IMG/VR virus record: IMGVR_UViG_3300034374_007566
Span: 1-59,914 of that record
Reading direction: 5' to 3' (one strand)
Length of the DNA: 59,914 bases
DNA from: a virus
Position 1 is the first letter of the stretch. Every line of letters starts with the position of its first letter. Positions 36,873 to 43,540 of this stretch are shown here, one piece after another. A program made the position numbers and the translations under genes. The notes below the pieces were generated by a model that saw only the letters and a program-made list of their open reading frames with translations, had not been told where the DNA came from and did no database searches.

Positions 36873-36896
36873 ACCCCTTCCCTGCCGAGAAGGGGT
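36873..36896 (-). promoter_or_regulatory. Hairpin covering the HNH ribosome-binding site
   Basis: ACCCCTTC (36873-36880) and GAAGGGGT (36889-36896) form an 8-bp stem; on the minus strand the 3' arm GAAGGGGT lies 8 bp before ATG 36865 and is the only Shine-Dalgarno candidate. Translation may be held down until the stem opens. The rest of 36897-37141 holds no gene; TATAAG near 36939 is a weak -10-like match. Confidence 0.5.
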
Positions 36897-37141
36897 GAGT
36901 CTCCTTGGGGGCGTCCTTGCCTGGGCGTGGTGCCGTCTTATATGGGGCTAGTCTCGGCTGCGACCAGGACGTAGGGGTTTTTGCTGGATCAAGTACCAGC
37001 CCGTTGCCTGGAGTTTCGCACGGACCACGCTGACTTCGGCGGACTCGCCGCTCCGGCTGTAGGCCGGCTTTCTTTAGGCTGGCGTCTGGTTGATTTCTAT
37101 TGCGGTGTCAGGAAGCCAGAATATGAGGCACCGCGTGTTCG

Positions 37142-37339
37142 TTAGGTTGGATCAGGGATGCCGTACATGGCATTCCCCATGATCCGTATGTCACTACTAT
37201 CGAAGTGATTAAAGCGGCCGTCATCGAACAGCCAGACGCCCCAGACAGTGTTAATGTGGGGCCCGTAGTCAATCATTACCAGTGCATCACCCTCTCCCAG
37301 GGGCGTCATTACATGGATCGGCGGATTCAACTGGAGCAT
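37142..37339 (-). CDS. Conserved small phage protein (65 aa)
   Basis: ATG at 37339 in TGATG. LNPPIHVMTPLGEGDALVMI, DYGPHINTVWGVWL and GRFNHFDSSDIRI match a small family seen in many phages (TPLG-G-A...W-V-L-DG-x-HFDSS-x-R). Function unknown. Confidence 0.65.
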   Translation of the reverse strand: MLQLNPPIHVMTPLGEGDALVMIDYGPHINTVWGVWLFDDGRFNHFDSSDIRIMGNAMYGIPDPT

Positions 37340-37641
37340 CACTGCGGCACGGCACATCCACGGACGTAAGCGTGCCACTGTTCCATCATGTCGTCAGGCC
37401 ATTCCCATGGAATCAGGGTCCCTTCGATGGGGTAGGGCGTCAGAACAGCCCGCCCCGTCTCTTCGTCAATCTCTTCGGTCCAACCGACATGCGGGCAGCG
37501 CCCCTTTACAACCATCACCTTGGCAGCGAATGGGTTGTCTTCACTATCCAAGGCTGAAAACAGCCAGAACGCATCCCAGTCAGCAGGCGACCGCAGAACG
37601 GACACAGAGTTATTAGGCCAGGTTGCAACTATCAGTGACAT
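37339..37641 (-). CDS. Hypothetical protein (100 aa)
   Basis: ATG at 37641 with GAGGAGG. Trp-rich beta protein (WDAFWLFSALD; GTLIPWEWPDDMMEQWHAYV). Unrecognised. Confidence 0.5.
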   Translation of the reverse strand: MSLIVATWPNNSVSVLRSPADWDAFWLFSALDSEDNPFAAKVMVVKGRCPHVGWTEEIDEETGRAVLTPYPIEGTLIPWEWPDDMMEQWHAYVRGCAVPQ

Positions 37642-37650
37642 GGTTCCTCC

Positions 37651-37794
37651 TCACTTCGCCAACATCCACAAGCCAATGTTACTAAAGGCATAGCCTGCGT
37701 AGGCGATGCCCATTGCGTCGTTGCCCTTCAGGAACTGTTCAAAGCTCACAAAGGCGTAGACGCAGCCGGTCAGGATTATAAGCAAACCGCTCAT
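37651..37794 (-). CDS. Two-span membrane mini-protein (47 aa)
   Basis: MSGLLIILTGCVYAFVSFEQ, then GIAYAGYAFSNIGLWMLAK: two hydrophobic spans. The ATG at 37794 overlaps the preceding stop as ATGA. Could be a small holin-like or envelope-modifying peptide. Confidence 0.55.
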   Translation of the reverse strand: MSGLLIILTGCVYAFVSFEQFLKGNDAMGIAYAGYAFSNIGLWMLAK

Positions 37795-38051
37795 CTGTGT
37801 ATCGCCGGATGAAGTTCGTAACCGCATCCGCTTTCCGCGTCGGTAATCTGGATGCGGACAATCCTGGGGAACTGCGTGGCTGTGATCCTGGCGACCGCAG
37901 CCATGTCATGCTCGTCCAGAACTTCCTTGTGATTAGCCGCCCAGACCTGGATGGCGGCGTGGTCACGCTGGTAGGTTTCCTCACTGTCCAGCGTGACGCC
38001 CATCCGCCACCTCGGCATGCGAACGACGACGTAGTTTTGCAGTAGGTCCAT
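37791..38051 (-). CDS. Hypothetical protein (86 aa)
   Basis: ATG at 38051 with GGAG. An alpha/beta small protein (YVVVRMPRWRMGVTLDSEET; RIVRIQITDAESGCGYEL). Unrecognised. Confidence 0.5.
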   Translation of the reverse strand: MDLLQNYVVVRMPRWRMGVTLDSEETYQRDHAAIQVWAANHKEVLDEHDMAAVARITATQFPRIVRIQITDAESGCGYELHPAIHR

Positions 38052-38075
38052 GGCTACTCCGGTATGTATCCCCAG

Positions 38076-38648
38076 CTAGAGATCAGGATTGCTCTTAGCC
38101 TCTCCATCTCCTTCTCCATCGCCGCCATCCTGGCGGAATGCCTGCATGTCGCCATCGACCCATTGCAGTTGGTCCTCTGTGCAGAGGTACTGCAACAAGG
38201 TGTCGGCTGGTCGCAGGAACTTGGTTGGGGCGACGAGGGTGCTAACTTTGAACCCTCGCATCGAATCCCAGATTTCTTGGAACTCCCAGGAGTCGTCTCT
38301 GTCCAGGGCGGAAATCCAGCACCAGGCTCCGGTTGGCTTGGACAAGAAGACCCAAGCCCATGGCTGTGGTCCGTTCTTAAGGCCTGACTCGTCATCTACG
38401 AACACTGTGTCATATGGGTAATCCTTTGGTCCTGTGAACTTCAGTCCGCGCAGCTTGACTTCGATTGCGACGAGGCCAACGCAGTCGGGCGTGGGGCAGA
38501 AGTCCTTCCGCGGGTTGTGGTTAGGAAGAACAAGCTTCTTCCCGTGAGCCACAGCCCCCCCAGCAGTCCGACAGGTCTCCACCCAGTGCTTCTCGGCCCG
38601 GTGTGCCTCGCCAAGGACCCGCAAGAAGTCCGCTTTGCGCCAGCTCAT
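38076..38648 (-). CDS. Possible PD-(D/E)XK nuclease-like protein (190 aa)
   Basis: CPTPDCVGLVAIEVKLRGLK (51-70) offers D55-x7-E63-x-K65, the usual core of restriction-endonuclease-fold proteins. It is followed by FTGPKDYPYDTVFVDDESG, a block also seen in other phage proteins of this kind, and PWAWVFLSK. Together with the resolvase and RecE it would be a third candidate of this fold. The fold call is by motif only. Confidence 0.45.
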   Translation of the reverse strand: MSWRKADFLRVLGEAHRAEKHWVETCRTAGGAVAHGKKLVLPNHNPRKDFCPTPDCVGLVAIEVKLRGLKFTGPKDYPYDTVFVDDESGLKNGPQPWAWVFLSKPTGAWCWISALDRDDSWEFQEIWDSMRGFKVSTLVAPTKFLRPADTLLQYLCTEDQLQWVDGDMQAFRQDGGDGEGDGEAKSNPDL

Positions 38649-39081
38649 TACGCCTCCTCACTACAGCAGCCCGAGCGTAAATCTCGTCCTGCGTTAGATC
38701 GGTCTCTAGGATGTCCTCCCAGTACTCACTGGAGAGGGGCTCTGCCTTGCGGATACGGTCGATCCGCAAGTCGCAGTCTCTGACAACCTCATCGCTCACG
38801 CCGAAGGCTGCGGCGATGTGGCGGTATGTTCGCTCTGGGTAGCCCAGTGACAGGGCGATCAGCCGGTCCCGTGAAGGCAGGCCGTGCTTGCGGAGCATGT
38901 ATGACATCCGCATGGCGACAGGCTTTGACAATCCGATCTGGATCGACACCTTCTTCAGCCCCTCACGGTTCTTTACCACCCTGTGATACAGAGTCGGTGC
39001 CAGTGCGAGCGGCACGCCCGCGGAACCAGTCCGCAACTCTTCGCCATATTCCAGGCCGGTGAGCCTCTCCCTCTCCCTCAT
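38521..39081 (-). CDS. HTH-containing protein (186 aa)
   Basis: ATG at 39081 with a strong GGAGGAGGAAG; a TTG at 39144 overlapping the helicase stop is the alternative. VSIQIGLSKPVAMRMSYMLR and IALSLGYPERTYRHIAAAFG contain HTH-like helices; a C-terminal helix (TQDEIYARAAVVRRRNELAQ) follows. Probably DNA-binding. It overlaps the downstream gene by 128 bp. Confidence 0.5.
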   Translation of the reverse strand: MRERERLTGLEYGEELRTGSAGVPLALAPTLYHRVVKNREGLKKVSIQIGLSKPVAMRMSYMLRKHGLPSRDRLIALSLGYPERTYRHIAAAFGVSDEVVRDCDLRIDRIRKAEPLSSEYWEDILETDLTQDEIYARAAVVRRRNELAQSGLLAGPWRGTPGREALGGDLSDCWGGCGSREEACSS

Positions 39082-39244
39082 CTTCTTCCTCCTCCACAAA
39101 CGGAAAAGCCTCTTCGACGTGAAGAAGCCGCGTGATCTCGTCAAGCGTGCTGGAGAGCAGTGCGTCTCTCCTTTTCTCTCCGGAAGTAACCTCGCTGCCA
39201 GCCTCGGATGGTTGGCTGCCTGAGTGCCCAGTCGATGTAGCCAT
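38963..39244 (-). CDS. Doubtful acidic ORF overlapping two genes (93 aa)
   Basis: A third frame through the helicase/HTH junction, with plausible sequence (LDEITRLLHVEEAFPFVEEE, then GIWRRVADWFRGRAA). It overlaps the helicase end by 104 bp and the HTH gene by 119 bp. Either a nested gene or a chance frame. Confidence 0.3.
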   Translation of the reverse strand: MATSTGHSGSQPSEAGSEVTSGEKRRDALLSSTLDEITRLLHVEEAFPFVEEEEDEGEGEAHRPGIWRRVADWFRGRAARTGTDSVSQGGKEP

Positions 39245-40628
39245 CTGGTACGTCCCTCATTCGCTTGCCCGCGTACCGCCCCCGTAGCGGCACCTTGTAA
39301 TCTGCGATGTCCTTCTTCTGGCCGCGGATGTTGACTTCCTCGGCATGTAACTCAGCCTCTGCCTGGCCATGTAACGCCCGCAGCCCCTCTTCGATCAGCT
39401 TGGCCTTGCGGAGTTTCTCGGCGGCCTGGGCTAGCAGGTCGGCCTCGTCCATCGGCTCGTCGGCCTCGCCGGCAGCCTCGCGGGCGAACTCCCGGAGTTC
39501 TGGTTCTTTGACGAACATGTCCACAGCAGTCACCAGACGGTGGTCGGCCACGCTGTCGGTGATGTCGATGATCCGGAAGTGCGGCTTGTCGCTGGCGGCT
39601 ATGGCAGCACGCCGCTCCTCGGCGGTCTCCAGGCCATCCACCACCCCAGGCAGTGGACGCATCGCCCTCCCGTAGATTTGCAGGGCGAGGACCAGGCTCT
39701 TGGTCGGCCTGGCCATGAAGATCGTCTCCGTGATCGGAGCGTCGAAGCCCATGGTCGCAACCTGGCAGTTGCACAGAAGGTCCAGGTCGCCTTGCCGGTA
39801 GCGGGCGATGATCTGGTTTCGCTCCTCCTCAGGCTGGATCGACTTGTCACCGCAGACAAAGGCTGCGTTGATGCCGTACTTGGGAGCCATCTCAGCGAGA
39901 GCGCGGGCGCTGGCAACACCGGGGAGGAAGGCGATGGCCGCGCCTCTGCGCTCTCGCTGGATGGTCACGCACAGTTCAGACAGTGGCCTCGCGGCCCCCA
40001 TGATCAGGTCCAGGTCGGCGGCACTGAAGTCTCCCCCAGTGACCCTGACATCAGTCATCTTGAAGTGCCGGCAGCGAACGATCTTCGCCAAGGGAGGGAC
40101 GCACCAGCCCTGGTCGATCCCTTCCTCGGCCGCCATATGGAAGGCCTCATGCTCATAGACCTCCATCAGCGGCTTGCCGTCCATGCGGAACGGCGTGGCG
40201 GTGAAGCCGATCACATAGCCGCCAGCCTCCACAAACTCCCGCAGCATGGCCAGGAAGGCCGGGCTGAACTGGGTGTGGCACTCATCGATGATGATGACAC
40301 GCACCCCCAGGAATCGCTTATACCTCCCCCGCAGGAGAGTCTGAGCGGAAGCCACAGTGACCCTGCCGTCCTGGCCCCAGGCACCAGCCATCTCCACGTC
40401 CGTGTACTCGCCCGTCACTCTGTCGGCGGTGTCGGCTGCCTGCCAGACAAGCTCCCGCATGGGGGCGATGATTAGAATCTTGCTGTTGCACAGCATCTTG
40501 GCCAGGAGCGAGAAGATCACGGTCTTCCCAGCCCCGGTGAACAGCGTGCAAAGAATCCACCTGTGACCAACTGCCATCGCATCGATGAGCCGGTCGCAGC
40601 ATTCCTGCTGGTAGTCTCTCGCTTTCAT
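39141..40628 (-). CDS. SF2 DEAD-like helicase (495 aa)
   Basis: Motif I TGAGKT (31-36), motif Ia APMREL, motif II DECH (115-118), motif III FTATPF (142-147), motif VI QIYGRAMRP (317-325). Order and length are those of phage replication/recombination SF2 helicases (UvsW- or RecG-related shape). Works with SSB, ERF and RecE upstream. A GGGAGAGG site precedes the ATG. The C-terminus is charged (YFRREKERRTALQHA). Confidence 0.85.
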   Translation of the reverse strand: MKARDYQQECCDRLIDAMAVGHRWILCTLFTGAGKTVIFSLLAKMLCNSKILIIAPMRELVWQAADTADRVTGEYTDVEMAGAWGQDGRVTVASAQTLLRGRYKRFLGVRVIIIDECHTQFSPAFLAMLREFVEAGGYVIGFTATPFRMDGKPLMEVYEHEAFHMAAEEGIDQGWCVPPLAKIVRCRHFKMTDVRVTGGDFSAADLDLIMGAARPLSELCVTIQRERRGAAIAFLPGVASARALAEMAPKYGINAAFVCGDKSIQPEEERNQIIARYRQGDLDLLCNCQVATMGFDAPITETIFMARPTKSLVLALQIYGRAMRPLPGVVDGLETAEERRAAIAASDKPHFRIIDITDSVADHRLVTAVDMFVKEPELREFAREAAGEADEPMDEADLLAQAAEKLRKAKLIEEGLRALHGQAEAELHAEEVNIRGQKKDIADYKVPLRGRYAGKRMRDVPDGYIDWALRQPTIRGWQRGYFRREKERRTALQHA

Positions 40629-40648
40629 CAGCCTCTCCCTGGCTGTGC

Positions 40649-40677
40649 CCCCCGGGGCCCTCCTTGGACCCCGGGGG
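40649..40677 (-). other. GC-rich stem-loop between SSB and helicase
   Basis: CCCCCGGGG (40649-40657) / CCCCGGGGG (40669-40677), 9 bp, loop 11 nt. No U-tract follows on the minus strand, so it is not a classic terminator. May act as an RNA-processing or stability element between the two cistrons. Confidence 0.5.
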
Positions 40678-40699
40678 ACGCAATCCGTTCAGCCATCCT

Positions 40700-41026
40700 T
40701 CAGAACGCCGGAATCTCTGCTTCCTCCCTGACCCCGCCTCCAAGCAGGGCAAGATTCCGAACGTCCAGCGACCAGAACTCCTTTTGCTGGCCGTCCTTCT
40801 CATACTGGCGGCACTTCAGTTCGCCGCTCACGGCAACCTGCTTGCCGCGGGTGAGGTACTCAGTCACCCCGCCAGGTCGCCACATGTCGCAGGAGATGTA
40901 GAGCGTCTCGTCCCGCCGGCCATTGACCGCAATGCGGAACGAAGCGACTTCGTTCTCTCCAACCACCTTGCTCTCGGCGTCACGGGTCAGGTTGCCAGTG
41001 AACGCACAGCTATTCAGACTTGCCAT
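40700..41026 (-). CDS. ssb: Single-stranded DNA-binding protein (108 aa)
   Basis: OB-fold of the SSB family: NSCAFTGNLTRDAESKVVGE, VASFRIAVNGRR, LYISCDMWRP and KQVAVSGELKCRQYEKDG. The length is that of the core domain without an acidic tail, though the C-terminus EEAEIPAF keeps a short acidic end with a final Phe as in the DDDIPF type. Protects ssDNA during recombination-dependent replication. Confidence 0.85.
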   Translation of the reverse strand: MASLNSCAFTGNLTRDAESKVVGENEVASFRIAVNGRRDETLYISCDMWRPGGVTEYLTRGKQVAVSGELKCRQYEKDGQQKEFWSLDVRNLALLGGGVREEAEIPAF

Positions 41027-41675
41027 CTCGTCCTCCTTCTATATTGGCCGCATAGGCCTCCACTCGGTCCAATACGCCGGGCGAGCAAACCTTCTCACTC
41101 ACCCGGAGTTTCACCAGGCCGACGATCTTCTTGACCTCGGCCTTGTTCTTTGCCTTGTCCAACTGGTGCTTGGCGGCCTGTTCGATCTCCAGGCTCTTGT
41201 CGCCCTTCTTGTCGGGTGCGACACGCTGACCGTCGTCGTCCTCCTCCGCCCAGCCACCCACCAAGCCAAGCAGCAGATATTTCTTGGCGTAGGTGTACGC
41301 CGACCCAAGGCTCTGCATGTCCATCTTCGCCTCGCCAGACTTGTCAACGCCCAGGTAGATCGGGCACTGCGAGGTAATGAACTGGCCGCTCTTGTGGCGG
41401 AGAATGCCCGTGGCGATCCACTCGCCCTGGCGGTGCGACAATCCAATCTGAGGCAGGGCCAGGCCGTACTTGGTCAGCGGCCCCCTGAGCGCCTCGCAGA
41501 TTCCCGCGTAGGTCAGGTAGTGGTACTTCCCGAACTTGTTCTCGCCGGTCTTGGAGATCGCAGGGTATTCCGCCTGGGCCTTTGCCAAGTCAGCGGTCAA
41601 CTCTGCGGTCTCTGTCGAACTCGTCACCCCAAAGAGCGAGTGGTCAAGCACCGAGTCCATTCTTGCAATCGTCAT
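41010..41675 (-). CDS. erf: ERF-family single-strand annealing protein (221 aa)
   Basis: LAKAQAEYPAISKTGENKFG, KYHYLTYAGICEALRGPLTK, YGLALPQI and QSLGSAYTYAKKYLLLGLVG (about 28-155) define the ERF family (P22 Erf). Anneals homologous single strands for recombination or circularisation. Coupled to the exonuclease by ATGA and overlapping ssb by 17 bp, as recombinase pairs usually are. Confidence 0.85.
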   Translation of the reverse strand: MTIARMDSVLDHSLFGVTSSTETAELTADLAKAQAEYPAISKTGENKFGKYHYLTYAGICEALRGPLTKYGLALPQIGLSHRQGEWIATGILRHKSGQFITSQCPIYLGVDKSGEAKMDMQSLGSAYTYAKKYLLLGLVGGWAEEDDDGQRVAPDKKGDKSLEIEQAAKHQLDKAKNKAEVKKIVGLVKLRVSEKVCSPGVLDRVEAYAANIEGGRDGKSE

Positions 41676-42553
41676 CTCTGTCCTCCTCTAGTCCAGGCTG
41701 GGAACTCCAGCTCCATCTCCTCCTCATCCTCCGCACTGCGATACACGCCCAGCTCCCTCCGCAGGGCCATCTGGTCCAGCGTGACCGCAATCTCCAGCCT
41801 CGCCCGCTGCACCAGGTCCTCTGGGAGCGTGTACACCCGCACCGCAAACGGGGGCGTACTCTGGGCAAAGACAAACTTCAGTTGGTGGTCGGGCCAGCCG
41901 CAGGCCATGGCAGCATCGACGTACCACGCGGCTTGCCAGAGGTAGCCGTAGTCGATGCAGGAGCGGTAAAGCTGCGACCAGTTGCTGGATGTGGTCTTGA
42001 AGTCCCACAAGTAGTCGGGCGTCACCCCGTCAGCCAAAGCCTTCCGCTTGTGGCCGGCGGCGTCCGTGTGGCGGAACGTCGCCTGGCAGTCCTCTGTGGC
42101 TTCGATGATCTCCCGGGCGGCCCGGTTGCCCATCACGTTGGCAACGATGTGGCGGAGCTTCCAGGAGTCGGAGCGGGAGATTTCCATCGCATTACCGATG
42201 GAGTCCTTCCATTCGGTGTACGCCTTTCCACGCCTTGCCCCGTTGCTCAGGACCTCGTCAGGCGGCGAGACGTACAGAGATTCCCATTCCACGCCGCAGA
42301 CCAGCATCGGGATCGCCCTGTCAACCAGGGTCCCGAAGTCAGTCGCTGAGTTGCCGGTGAACAGGCGTTCCCCGCTGTCCAGCATTTCCTGCCCCAGCCC
42401 GCCGTTCTTGAAGACTGAGTGGGCTGTGCTGCGGGTGACGTGCCCGTCGTCCTGACGGTAGGCAAGGTCAATGGACTCTTGGTCCAAGAGCAGCTTCGTC
42501 CCGCTGGTGGAATCGATGCAGCCAGTCGTATAGCCTGAGATAGTGGTCGTCAC
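41672..42553 (-). CDS. RecE/lambda-exonuclease-like PD-(D/E)XK exonuclease (293 aa)
   Basis: GTG at 42553 with GGGAGGAAAG is preferred; longer frames would run into the cloverleaf-like element. KALADGVTPDYLWDFKTTSS (171-190) carries the catalytic D184 and K186, and WQAAWYVDA (206-214) is the QxxxY motif of the RecB-nuclease family. Produces 3' ssDNA that Erf anneals. First gene of the recombination operon. Confidence 0.75.
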   Translation of the reverse strand: MTTTISGYTTGCIDSTSGTKLLLDQESIDLAYRQDDGHVTRSTAHSVFKNGGLGQEMLDSGERLFTGNSATDFGTLVDRAIPMLVCGVEWESLYVSPPDEVLSNGARRGKAYTEWKDSIGNAMEISRSDSWKLRHIVANVMGNRAAREIIEATEDCQATFRHTDAAGHKRKALADGVTPDYLWDFKTTSSNWSQLYRSCIDYGYLWQAAWYVDAAMACGWPDHQLKFVFAQSTPPFAVRVYTLPEDLVQRARLEIAVTLDQMALRRELGVYRSAEDEEEMELEFPAWTRGGQR

Positions 42554-42589
42554 GCTTTCCTCCCGTTTTTGGGATAAGCGTGGACACCA

Positions 42590-42676
42590 CAAGAGGGGCG
42601 GACGGCAGGACCATGTGTCCTGCTTCGCCGCACAACGGGCTGTGCTAGCCAACTGAGCTAGCTGCCCGCCCTCTTG
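42590..42676 (-). ncRNA. Cloverleaf-like (degenerate tRNA-like) element
   Basis: The core 42596-42671 is 76 nt. GGGCGGG pairs with TCCGCCC as a 7-bp acceptor-like stem, lengthened outward by CAAGAGG/CCTCTTG. Inside are three hairpins: GCTAGC/GCTAGC around TCAGTTG (the tRNA D-loop signature AGCTCAGTTGG), GCACA/TGTGC around GCCCGT, and GCAGGAC/GTCCTGC around ACATG. The T-loop lacks TTC and no CCA is encoded, so a working tRNA with known anticodon cannot be claimed. It lies between the RecE-like gene and the integrase. Confidence 0.5.
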
Positions 42677-42712
42677 ACTGACCCCTTTTTTGGGGGCAAG
42701 TAAAGGTGTGCC

Positions 42713-43540
42713 ATGCTTATCCTAGATTACGCTAAACAATACGCTAACAGAGTCGGTGCTTCTCCGGGATACCTGGAGCAGTTGGAAGTGTTTTTCCGCC
42801 GATTGCCGTGGAATGTGGAGTCTGTTACAGCAGACAATGTCGATGCCTACCTCACGCAGGCGCTCACTCATCTCTCCCCTCAGACCGTCGCCAACCACCG
42901 CAGAATGCTCACAACCGTCATGGACGACGCAGCCAAGCAAGGAGTGAACACCTGTATACACAGGCGATTCCGCCGAGTCAAGGTGCCCAGACCGATTCCG
43001 AGAGCTTGGAGCCGGAGCGAGATTCGCTGCCTGGTGGACGAGGCTAGAGCAGAGAGCGGTCATTTCCGTGACCTACCGAAGTCCGATTTCCTTGTCGCCT
43101 GGTTTTTGGCCGGCTACTGCCTGGGCCTCCGGGCGGGAGATTTGCACGCCATCCGTTGGGAGCAAATCCGTGGGCGAAGGTTGTATCTGATCCAGGGCAA
43201 GACTGCAAGCCCGCACGTTGCGGTTTTTACCGACGAGGCTTTGCTGGCGTGTAAGGCCCTTCCGCGGCGGGCCCGGGTCTTTGGTGACTTCGCTGCTATC
43301 AACACCATCCAGCAGTGGGTGGCCAAGGTGGTGAAGCGGGCGGGCCTGGCCGGCAGCACCAAGTTCCTCCGGCGAAGCTGTGCGACCTATAGCAAGGTCA
43401 TGGGCAAGAGCCCGCAGCATGCCCTCGGCCACCTCACTGAAGGACTGGCCGAACGGAACTACGTTGACCGCCTTCTATATGAAGAGGAGGCCGGCATCAA
43501 CGGAGAGCCGCTGCCGGCAGTGCTAGATGTTGAAGACTGA
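42713..43540 (+). CDS. int: Tyrosine recombinase/integrase (275 aa)
   Basis: N-terminal SAM-like core-binding domain (1-95), catalytic domain with CLGLRAGDLHAIRW (R140), GKT (K163), KFLRRSCATY (R220), LGHL (H240) and RNYVDR (nucleophile Y250). The usual HxxR box II is KxxR here. AAAGGTG precedes the ATG. Placed next to a tRNA-like element, as for phages that integrate at tRNA genes. Converges on the long late protein with an 18-bp overlap. Confidence 0.85.
   Translation: MLILDYAKQYANRVGASPGYLEQLEVFFRRLPWNVESVTADNVDAYLTQALTHLSPQTVANHRRMLTTVMDDAAKQGVNTCIHRRFRRVKVPRPIPRAWSRSEIRCLVDEARAESGHFRDLPKSDFLVAWFLAGYCLGLRAGDLHAIRWEQIRGRRLYLIQGKTASPHVAVFTDEALLACKALPRRARVFGDFAAINTIQQWVAKVVKRAGLAGSTKFLRRSCATYSKVMGKSPQHALGHLTEGLAERNYVDRLLYEEEAGINGEPLPAVLDVED

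Noticed and set aside
36939-36950. Promoter at TATAAG upstream of the HNH gene
   Set aside because: No -35 hexamer at 16-18 bp and no repeat elsewhere; too weak to list.
42590-42676. Calling a functional tRNA with a named isotype
   Set aside because: The anticodon loop has 6 or 8 nt by any fold I tried and the T-loop lacks TTC; only a tRNA-like element can be claimed.
42674-42702. Integrase promoter at TTGACT-17-CAAGTA
   Set aside because: The -35 is good but the -10 matches TATAAT at hardly any position.
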